Source: Flavobacterium sp. N502536 (lineage in GTDB: Bacteria; Bacteroidota; Bacteroidia; Flavobacteriales; Flavobacteriaceae). From it: a DNA stretch of 64,000 nucleotides. A model generated the notes under the pieces. That model ran no database searches. It was not told where the DNA came from and worked only from the letters and a program-made list of their open reading frames with translations. The stretch lies in contig NZ_CP110011.1 in the NCBI RefSeq assembly GCF_025947345.1, positions 3,782,001 to 3,846,000 of the forward strand, given 5' to 3'. The position numbers were made by a program, and so were the translations under genes. Of this stretch, positions 32,326 to 44,300 are shown in pieces; the first letter of the stretch is position 1; every line of letters starts with the position of its first letter.

Positions 32326-35300
32326 ATGAAAAAAAATTTTACTTTTTATGATCTCCTTGTGAAGAGGAGATTATTGGGGTTATTGTTTTTACTGCTGTTT
32401 TGCAATCAAAACTTTGCCCAGACTTTTTGTAGACCCATCTCCCATACGAGTAGTAGAGCAGGAGTATGTTTGGGAACTACAGAGGTCCTAAACCCAACCT
32501 TAGCCTATGATGCGAGTACGACTACGTTTGCATCATTGACGAATGCATTGGGAGTACTCTGCTCTGTTCAGGAAACGGTGAAATTTGGTCAGATGGCAAA
32601 AGCCGGTGACCAGATTGTGATCGTTTACGGATCAAATGCAGATTTATTGGATGTTGGTTTGGTAGCCAACACCACTATCCAGCCCAGTAACTCTGTGGCG
32701 GGTACAAGCAGTACGGCATTGGCTTTAAACAGTCCATTGCTGAATGTAAACGCCATAAGCGGCGCTACTACAGCTACTGTAAAATACACCCTGACAGCTG
32801 ATGCAGATCAGGTTAAAGTAGAAATAGGCGGACTGCTTAGTGTTCTGACTAATGTGCGAATTTACGATGTGCGATTACAGTTTGCACAACCTACCATTGC
32901 CGGAGGAGCAACACAATCTGTTTGTGTAGGACAGTCGATTGCACTTTCTGCAACACCAGCTGTGGGTACGACATTGGCTTGGTACAGTTCTCCAACCTCT
33001 ACCACAGCACTTTCAAATGTAAATACTTTTACAACACCGGCTTTAACAACAAGTACTACTTATTATATAGGTGTATCACGAAGCGCCGGTTGTGAAGGAG
33101 ATCAAAGATTTCCGGTTACAGTTAACGTTCTGGATCCGGTATTGCCAACCATTAGTTCGGTTGGTACCTCAATTTGTTCTTCGGGAGCAACACAAGCAAC
33201 AACACTATCCGTTATAAATCCGGTACCTGGAACAACTTATTCCTGGTTTAGTGCCGCAACGGGTGGTTCGGCATTAAGTACCGGGAGTACTTATACACCA
33301 ACTGTTCCAACGGGAACTACGAATTTTTATGTCGAGGCATCCATAGGTGTCTGTAAAACAGCAACACGAACTCCGGTTACGGTTACTTCAACTCCTGTTC
33401 CGGGAGTTGCCACTATTTTAACACAAAGCGTAACTATAGTTTCGGGTCAGAATGCAACACTTAGTGCTTCTACTTCAGAACCTGGTGTAACTTTAGATTG
33501 GTATGATGTAGCTACAGGAGGCGTTCGATTATTAGGAGACTCCAATACTTTTACAACTCCGGTATTAGTAGCTTCTAAAACGTATTATGTGGAGTCCCGA
33601 AACAGTGCGGGAGGCTGCGTTAGTGCAACCAGAGTACCGGTGACGGTAACGGTTATACCTGCTGCTTTAGGAGGTTGTTTAGAAGCCAATAGCCAGCAAA
33701 CCACTCAGAATGGTTTGTGTTTGCTTTGTTCGTCAAGCGCTCAGAACAATTCTGTTGACGGAAACAGTGCTACTTTTTCTTCTCTAACACTACCGATAGG
33801 TTTAGTGAACGGCTGGATTCAGCAAACATTACAATTTAATAATCCGGGAAAAGCGGGAGATATTATTGATGTTGATCTTGCATTGCCAGGAGGAATTGCA
33901 GATCTTAATTTGTTAGGAGTAGTTAGTCTTGCAACTTATAATGGAGCAACTTTTAACAACGACAGAAACTTCATTAATAACGCATTGGTTTCTTTGCAGT
34001 TATTATCCGGAAATAAGTTCAGAGCCACTTTTACTGCTGCAGCCAATTTTGATCGTATCGAAATTAGATTAGGCGGCTTGGTAAGTGCGCTAACGACTTT
34101 GGATATTTATCAGGCTACACATCGTTATAAAGCGCCATCCTTTACCGGAAGCACTACAATTTGTGGCGGACAGACCACTACTTTAACAGCAGACATCGTA
34201 GTTGGTGAAAGTGTTAAATGGTATGATGCTTTAACAGGAGGAACTTTATTGGCTAGCACCGCGGCTTATACTACGCCGGCTTTAACGGTAAACACTACGT
34301 ACTATGTAGAAGTGACCCGCAATGGCTGTGTCAATAGTGAAAGAAACCCGGTTGTGGTTACGGTAAATAATCCGATCGCTCCGACACCGGTATCGGCCAG
34401 TCCTGCCAATTTATGCGGGGGAGCTACAACTTCAATAAGTGTTGATTCACCGGTTGTGGGAACTGTGTACAAATGGTACGACGCGAGTACGGGTGGAAAT
34501 TTAGTGTTTACGGGTACCGTTTTTGCGACACCAAATTTAACCACTACGACTACCTATTATGTCGAAGCTTCAATCGGAACTTGTATAAGTTCAGGCCGTA
34601 CACCGGTTACCGTTACGGTTAATCCACGACCTTCGGCACCAGTTGCAGTATCTTCACATGTGATTGTTCAATCAGGTCAGGATGCAACATTGGCAGTCGT
34701 GAGTAGCCCGGGTATCAATCACAATTGGTATGATGCACCAACAGGGGGAACTCTCTTGGCAACTAATGTAAATAGTTATACCCCTAGTCCGGCTTTAACG
34801 CTAAGTAAAACATTTTATGTAGAGTCAGTAGATCTGGCTACCGATTGTACAAGCAGTACAAGAACCGCGATCCTTGTTACGGTAATTAGCGGAGTAAATA
34901 GCTGTTTGTTGGCTAATTCGCAAGTAACTACTAAAGGAGGAACCACAAATTGTTTGACCTGTAGCTCTAGTGGAGACGGAAATTCTGTAGATGGAAATTC
35001 TGCTACAGCAGCGACTCTTACAATCCCTCTTGGTTTAGTAACCGATCATATTCAACAAGATTTAACCTTTCCAACAACAGGTCAGACTGGTGATATTATC
35101 GATGTGGAATTGGGAATTCCTGTTGGACTTCTTGATATTAGTGCTCTTTCTAATGTTAGCCTGCAAAGTTTTAATTCAGGAGTACCTAACGGTGATTTTA
35201 GTACCATTAATAATCTTTTGAATGTTCAGATCTTATCCGGAAATCGTTTCAAAGCAAGTTTTGCAGCAGCGGGTACTTTTACCAGTGTGCGTGTTCGATT

Positions 35301-38300
35301 AAGCGGATTGGCAACTCTTTTATCAAGTCTGGAGATTTACGAAGCTTCTTATAGATTTGCAAATGCTGTAGTAACAGGAGCAGCCGCACCAATTTGTGCC
35401 GGACAAACTGCTTCCTTATCAGCAACTGCAGCTGGTGGAGATACATTTGAATGGTACGATGCTCCAACCGGAGGAAATATAGTAGCGGTTAATCCAACTG
35501 CTGCATTGACCACTACAACAACCTTTTATCTGGAAGCAACGCGTGGAGGAACTTGTATTAATACCGTTCGTCAGCCCGTTACGGTGACTGTATTGCCTTT
35601 ACCGACAGCTACAGATATTAACATCACAACTCCTTTGACCGCTTCTTGTTCAGGAGGTATTGTTTTGACTCCGACATCAGCTTTAGCGGGAGCAACTTTT
35701 AAATATTATTTAGATGGAAATAAAACACAGGAGGCAACCGGAACGATATCCGGAGTTACCTATGTTAAAGATTCCGGAACTGGTGCTCTAACGATTACCG
35801 GACTTACTGCGTTAAATTCTCCTCATACCTATTATGTATCTGTGTTTAATAATGGTATCTGTGAGAATGCAAACGGAAACTTAAAAGCAGTGGTCGTAAA
35901 CTTCCCAACAGGTTCGGCTTTGACAGTAACACCAACTTTGGCAGGTTGTGCTAAAGTGAATTTAAAAGATGCTATTGTTGGTTTTGATGCAACCACGACT
36001 TATACTTTTTATGATTCGTTAAACAATCCAATAACAGATCAGGCCGCTTCAAATATTACAGCAAACGGTAATTATTTTATTCAGGCTCAGGCGAATGGTA
36101 GTGATTGTCCATCTGCTAAAGAACCGGTAGCAGTTACCATTAATCCGTTGCCAACCTTAACAGGAGTAACGAGTTCAGTAGTGGTTCCTAAAGGTACTTC
36201 TGTAGCTTTAGCAGCAACTTCAAACGGAACAATTACCTGGTACGATCAGCAAGGAAATGTAGTACCTTCAAATAATACAGGACCTTTAAACACAGTAGGT
36301 GTTTTTAGTTATACAGTAGTTGCCAGTAACGGAACCTGTACCACAAGTCAGACGATTACGATTAGTGTAATTGATCCTGCTACCTGCGATCCTTTATTAG
36401 AAAGAGTTTATGCTACTACACAATCGTCAGATTCCATTATTACAGGAAACGTGAGCAATGGACCATTAGCTGTTGACGGTGATCCAAGTACACACTCTAC
36501 CATTACAACCGGTTTAGGACTTTTGGGTATTGGAACAACCTGGCAAAATCTGCAATGGCCAACAACCATTGTCAAAGGAACACCAGTAACGGTAAAAATT
36601 GGTTTAGAAAACAGTTTAATTGCTGTGGCCCAAAACATCTCAGTAGTGGGTACTAAACGTGACGGATCTAATAATCCGATCGATATTGGAACTTTACAAC
36701 CCATAACTGGATCTTTATTAAACTTATTACCTGGAGAAAATTCATTCGAATTTACTTTTGTTCCGTCTAATACTGCCGGACTTCAGGATTATGATGGTAT
36801 CCGTGTACAATTGGGATCCATTTTAAGCGTAGCACAAAACATTAGTGTATATGACGCTTATTACAAAAAACAAGTAACTCAGATCACTTGCGGACAGGGA
36901 GATATCGAAGATGTTTTCTCTGGTGTAAGAGATTTGGGAATAGGAGCATTAACCGCTACAGTGGGAGTTTCAAACCCATGGAATATAGCCGACAAAGATA
37001 TTGCCACCTATGCCACTATGTTTAATGCAGTAGGATTATTGGCTGCTGCCGAACTTACTACAACGTTTAGAACTCCTTCTATGGTTGGGGATAGTTTAAG
37101 AATTGTAATCTCAAAACCCGGAGTAGTTTTAAATCTTAATTTACTTACCGGATTTTCAATTCAGCTTTATTCCGGAAACATTCCGGTTGGTGCTCCAATT
37201 GAAAATACAAGCAGTTTGTTGACTTTAAAACTGCTTTCAGGAGATACAATGGCGATGACTATTGTGGCACCTCAAACACAACCTTATGATAAAGTGGTGA
37301 TCACACTTGGCGGTGTTGCCAGTGTTTTAGATCAGCTTAGAGTACATTCTATTGATCGTGTAACCAATACAAAAGTGATAGGAAGTGACCCTGATAATAA
37401 AGTCACGGTCTGCCCCGGCACCGCTATTACACTCGTCGTCCCGCCCAAACCTTGTGCGGATTATGAATGGTACGATTCGCCTACAGGAGGAAATCTTGTA
37501 GCCAGTGGTCAGACTTATACGCTTCCGGCTACATTGGCAGCAGGAACCTATAAATATTACATTCAGCCTATTCGTTACGGTTGTCCTGCTTTAGAAAGAG
37601 GAGAAGTAACTGTGGTTGTAAGAGCTACTGTTCCTGCAGCAACGATAACAAACGTAACTATAAACGGAGGATCAGCTACTATTATTTGTTCAGAAACTGG
37701 TACGGTAACCTTAGATGCGGTTTTAAGTGCTACACCAGTACTTACAAATCCGGTATACCACTGGTATAGCTTTGATGGTACAACAAGCCAGTTAATCCCT
37801 GGACAAGTAACCTCAAAATTGATCGTGACCGGTTTAGTTCCGGGAACCTATACCTATTATGTTGGGGTAAGTTCAGATGAATTGTGTGAAACTGCTCCTG
37901 CAGACAGAAAACAAGTAACCTTTACGATTTTACCAAGTTCTCTGGTAAGCGATATTTCAATAAATAATGCCTCTATTTGTCATGATACGCCAGTTACTTT
38001 AACACCATCAAGTATGCTGACGAACCCTGTTTTTGCCTGGTATTTAGATGCTAATAAAACGCAACCTATTTTTACCGGAACAATTGGAGGAGTGGATTAT
38101 ACGCTTAGTAGTACGGGAGCTTTAACAGCTACAGGTTTGACACCGGCGATGAGCCCAATGTCTTATTATGTTGCCGTTTCAAGTGATTTTACCTGTCAGA
38201 ATAAAAATGGAGAGTTGAGATTGGTGACGGTTCTTATTAATGATCCGGCGACACCAACGTCTACACCGGCTAATCAAAGTTTCTGTTTGGTTGATGCACC

Positions 38301-41300
38301 TACAGTTGCCAATCTTCAGGCCGATCAGGCCAACGTGGTTTGGTACCTTGCAGCAACAGGAGGAACTGCATTAGATCCAACAACAGCTCTGACTACTAGG
38401 TCTTATTATGGTGCCATCAGAGACCTGAATGGCTGTGAAAGCTCAGTGCGATCAGTAACAGCCGTAACCGTTAGCGATCCGGGTACACCAACCTTGGTAA
38501 CAGCCGGAACACAAAACTTCTGTTTGGTAAACGCGCCAACTTTTGCAAGTGTTCAGTTTAACGAAGCTAATATCGTTTGGTATAACGCTTTAACTGGTGG
38601 AACAGTTATTCCATCAACCACAGCTTTAACCAATGGAACTTATTATGCAGTAATCAAAGATCCAACTACGACTTGTGAGAGCGCAGTGAGATTGGCGGTA
38701 ACCATCAGCGTAACCGATCCGGGTACACCAACCTTGGTAACAGCGGGCACACAAAATTTCTGTTTGGTCGATGCGCCAACTTTTGCAAGTGTTCAGTTTA
38801 ACGAAGCCAATATTGTTTGGTATACTGCTTTAACTGGTGGAACCGTTATTCCATCTACTACAGCTTTAACCAGCGGTACATACTACGCAGTAATCAAAGA
38901 TCCAACTACGACTTGTGAAAGCGCAGTAAGATTGGCTGTAACCATCAGCGTAACCGATCCGGGTACACCAACCTTGGTAACAGCGGGCACGCAAAACTTC
39001 TGTTTGGTTAATGCACCAACTTTTGCTAGTGTTCAGTTCAACGAAGCTAATATCGTTTGGTATACCGCTTTAACTGGTGGAACCGTTATTCCATCTACTA
39101 CAGCTTTAACCAGCGGAACCTATTATGCGGTAATCAAAGATCCAACTACAACTTGTGAAAGCGCGGTAAGATTGGCGGTAACCATCAGCGTAACCGACCC
39201 TGGTACACCAACCTTGGTAACAGCCGGAACACAAAACTTCTGTTTGGTAAATGCACCAACATTTGCAAGTGTTCAGTTCAACGAAGCCAATATTGTTTGG
39301 TACACTGCTTTAACTGGTGGAACCGTTATTCCATCTACTACAGCTTTAACCAGCGGTACATACTACGCAGTAATCAAAGATCCAACTACGACTTGTGAGA
39401 GCGCAGTAAGATTGGCTGTAACCATCAGCGTAACCGATCCGGGTACACCAACCTTGGTAACAGCGGGCACGCAAAACTTCTGTTTGGTTAATGCACCAAC
39501 TTTTGCTAGTGTTCAGTTCAACGAAGCTAATATCGTTTGGTACACTGCTTTAACTGGAGGAACCGTTATTCCATCTACTACAGCTTTAACCAGCGGTACA
39601 TACTATGCGGTAATCAAAGATCCAACTACGACTTGTGAGAGCGCAGTGAGATTGGCGGTAACCATCAGCGTAACCGATCCGGGTACACCAACCTTGGTAA
39701 CAGCGGGTACACAAAACTTCTGTTTGGTAAATGCACCAACTTTTGCAAGTGTTCAGTTTAATGAAGCTAATATTGTTTGGTACACCGCTTTAACTGGAGG
39801 AACAGTTATTCCATCTACTACAGCTTTAACCAGCGGTACATACTACGCGGTGATCAAAGATCCAACTACGACTTGCGAGAGCGCAGTTAGATTGGCGGTA
39901 ACCATCAGCGTAACCGACCCAGGTACACCAACCTTGGTAACAGCAGGAACGCAAAACTTCTGTTTGGTCAATGCACCAACCTTTGCAAGTGTTCAATTTA
40001 ATGAAGCCAATATCGTTTGGTACACAGCTTTAACTGGTGGAACAGTGATTCCATCTACTACAGCTTTAACCAGCGGTACTTATTATGCTGTAATCAAAGA
40101 TCCAACTACGACTTGTGAGAGCGCAGTAAGATTGGCGGTAACCATCAGCGTAACCGATCCGGGTACACCAACTTTGGTAACAGCGGGAACACAAAACTTC
40201 TGTTTGGTCAATGCACCAACATTTGCAAGTGTTCAGTTTAATGAAGCCAATATCGTTTGGTACACTGCTTTAACTGGAGGAACAGTTATTCCATCAACTA
40301 CGGCTTTAACCAGTGGTACATACTATGCTGTAATCAAAGATCCAACTACGACTTGTGAAAGTGCAGTTAGATTGGCGGTAACCATCAGCGTAACCGACCC
40401 AGGTACACCAACCTTGGTAACAGCAGGAACGCAAAACTTCTGTTTGGTCAATGCACCAACCTTTGCAAGTGTTCAATTTAATGAAGCCAATATCGTTTGG
40501 TACACAGCTTTAACTGGTGGAACAGTGATTCCATCTACTACAGCTTTAACCAGCGGTACTTATTATGCTGTAATCAAAGATCCAACTACGACTTGTGAGA
40601 GCGCAGTAAGATTGGCGGTAACCATCAGCGTAACCGATCCGGGTACACCAACTTTGGTAACAGCGGGAACACAAAACTTCTGTTTGGTCAATGCACCAAC
40701 ATTTGCAAGTGTTCAGTTTAATGAAGCCAATATCGTTTGGTACACTGCTTTAACTGGTGGAACTGTGATTCCATCTACTACAGCTTTAACCAGCGGTACA
40801 TATTACGCGGTAATCAAAGATCCGACTACAACTTGTGAGAGCGCAGTAAGATTGGCGGTAACCATTAGCGTAACCGATCCGGGTACACCAACTTTGGTAA
40901 CAGCCGGAACACAAAACTTCTGTTTGGTAAACGCGCCAACTTTTGCAAGTGTTCAGTTCAACGAAGCCAATATCGTCTGGTACACCGCTTTAACTGGTGG
41001 AACCGTTATTCCATCTACTACAGCTTTAACCAGCGGAACTTATTATGCTGTAATCAAAGATCCAACTACGACTTGTGAAAGCGCAGTAAGATTGGCGGTG
41101 ACTATCAGCGTAACCGATCCGGGTACACCAACCTTGGTAACAGCCGGAACACAAAACTTCTGTTTGGTCAATGCACCAACTTTTGCAAGTGTTCAGTTTA
41201 ACGAAGCCAATATTGTTTGGTACACTGCTTTAACTGGTGGAACCGTTATTCCATCTACTACAGCTTTAACCAGCGGAACTTATTATGCAGTAATCAAAGA

Positions 41301-44300
41301 TCCAACTACGACTTGTGAAAGTGCAGTAAGATTGGCGGTAACTATCAGTGTAACCGATCCGGGTACACCTGTAATTACGAATACGACTCAGAGCTTCTGT
41401 CTGATCAATGCACCAACTTTTGCGTCGATCGATGTTAGTCCTGCTGTGGCTGCGAATATTGTTTGGTACACTGCTTTGACAGGAGGAATTTTAATTCCAT
41501 CTACAACAGCTTTGTCCACCGGAACATATTATGCTGCAATTAAAGATCCAATTACGAATTGTGAGAGTGCGGTAAGACTAGCAGTGAACATCACTGTGAC
41601 CGATCCGGAAGCACCAATAATTACGAATACGACTCAGAACTTCTGTTTGGTAAACGCACCAACTTTTGCGTCGATCGACGTTAGTCCGTCCGTTGCCGCT
41701 AACATTGTTTGGTACACTGCTTTGACAGGAGGAACAGTGATTCCTTCTACAACAGCTTTAACAACCGGAACCTACTATGCTGCAGAAAAAGATCCTGTGT
41801 CAGGATGTGAAAGTACAGCGAGATTGGCGATCAATATCAGTGTAACCGATCCGGGTACACCAACTTTAGTAACAGCGGGTACACAAAACTTCTGTTTGGT
41901 AAATGCGCCAACTTTTGCAAGTGTTCAGTTCAACCAGGCTAATATTGTTTGGTACACTGCATTGACAGGAGGAACCGTGATTCCATCTACTACGGCTTTA
42001 ACCAGCGGTACATATTATGCAGTAATCAAAGATCCAACTACGACTTGTGAGAGCGCAGTAAGATTAGCAGTAACCATCAATGTTGCTGATCCGGGTACAC
42101 CAACCCTAGTAACAGCAGGTACACAAAATTTCTGTTTGGTCAATGCGCCAACTTTTGCAAGTGTTCAGTTCAACGAAGCTAATATCGTTTGGTACACTGC
42201 TTTAACAGGAGGAACCGTGATTCCATCAACTACAGCTTTAACTAGTGGTACTTATTATGCTGTGATAAAAGATCCTGTATCAGGATGTGAGAGTGCAGTA
42301 AGATTAGCGGTAACCATCAGTGTAACCGATCCGGGTACACCAACTTTGGTAACAGAAGATACACAAAACTTCTGTGCGGTAGATGCACCAACTTTTGCAA
42401 GTGTTCAGTTCAATCAAGCGAATATCGTTTGGTACACTGCTTTAACAGGAGGAACCGTGATTCCTTCGACTACAGCTTTAACCAGTGGTACTTACTATGC
42501 AGTCATCAAAGATCCTGTAACAGGATGTGAAAGTGCTACCAGATTAGCGGTAACCATTAATGTTATTGATCCGGGTACACCAACTTTGGTAACAACAGGA
42601 ACACAAAATTTCTGCGCGGTAAATGCACCAACTTTTGCAAGCATTCAAACGAATCAAAGCAATATTGTTTGGTACACTGCATTGACAGGAGGAACGCTTA
42701 TTCCATCCACTACAGTTTTAACCAGTGGCACTTATTATGCAGCTATAAAAGATCCTGTATCAGGATGCGAAAGCAAAGTGAGATTGGCAGTAACCATCAA
42801 TGTTAGTGATCCGGGTACACCGACCTTAGTAACAGCAGGAACACAAAACTTCTGTGCGGTAAATGCACCAACTTTTGCAAGCATTCAAACGAATCAAAGC
42901 AATATTGTTTGGTACACTGCTTTAACTGGAGGAACCGTTATTCCATCAACTACAGCTTTAACCAGCGGTACGTATTATGCAGTAATAAAAGATCCTGTAG
43001 CAGGATGTGAAAGTGCAACCAGATTAGCGGTAACCATCAATGTTACTGATCCGGCTACACCAACAACAACAGCTGCTACTCAGGTATTCTGTTCAGGAAA
43101 TAACCCAACAGTGGCCGATATTCAGGTAAACGGAAGCAACATCGTGTGGTATACATCCGCAACAGGAGGTACTGCCGTTGCAGCAACTACAGCATTGGTA
43201 AATGGAGATTATTATGCAGTGATAAAAGATCCGGCATCCGGTTGTGAAAGCAGTATCCGACTAAAAGTTACGGTGACTGTAGGAACTTCAAATAATCCTA
43301 CCACAACGGCTTCTTCTCAGAACTTTTGTTCAACGAGTGCTCCAACCTTTGCGAGTATTCAGGTAAACGAAAGCAATGTAGCATGGTTTAGCAGTGCAAC
43401 TGGCGGAACAGCAATTCCGTTAACTACAGCTTTAACCAGCGGTACTTATTATGGAGAAATTACAGATCCGGCAACCGGTTGTAAAAGTGCTACTCGTTTG
43501 CAGGTTTCGGTTACTATTGTGAATCCGATGCCTACGCCAACTACCACTTCAGCAGTTCAGAATTTCTGTTCTGTAAGTGCAGCAAAAGTTTCAGACATTC
43601 AGGTAAACGAACCAAATGTAATCTGGTACAGTACTGCAACAGGAGGAACACCAATTCCATCTACAACAGCTTTAGTGAGCGGTAATTATTATGGAGTTAT
43701 TGCAAGCGGTTCAGGTTGTGAGAATCCGGTAAGATTACTGGTTACTGTGAATGTAAATACACCGGGAACTGTTACTACGCCAAGAACGACGCAAGTATTC
43801 TGTTTGTCATCAAATCCAACCATTCAGAATATCGTAGTTAATGAGCCAAATGTAGTATGGTATGCTTCAGCAACAGGAGGAACACCTCTGCCAGCAAATA
43901 CACCTTTAACAGCTACAACCTATTATGCAGGAACACTTAATAATGTTACAAATGGTTGCGATAAAGCGGCCAGATTAGGTGTAACCGTTGCTTTTGATAA
44001 TGATGCTCTGGTGCCTATTACCAGTACAGATGATACACCATGTGTATTCCAGGGAGTAACCTATTCAATTGCCAATGGAAAATCAAACTATGTATGGTCG
44101 GTTACTAACGGAACAATTACTTCCGGAGGAGGAGTTAATGATGGCTCAGTAACGATTTCATGGTCTGATATCGGACCTGGAAGAGTGGTGGTCGAGTACA
44201 TTAATACTTGTGACGAGAGAACTACGAAATCATTAAATGTAGTTGTAGCAACTTGTTCTGACTTAACGATAACCAATACAGTAAGTAATTCGACACCTAA

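Noticed and set aside
38476..43047. Regular 240-bp repeats considered as a CRISPR or satellite array
   Set aside because: The unit stays in frame throughout, encodes an Ig-like domain and has no unique spacers.
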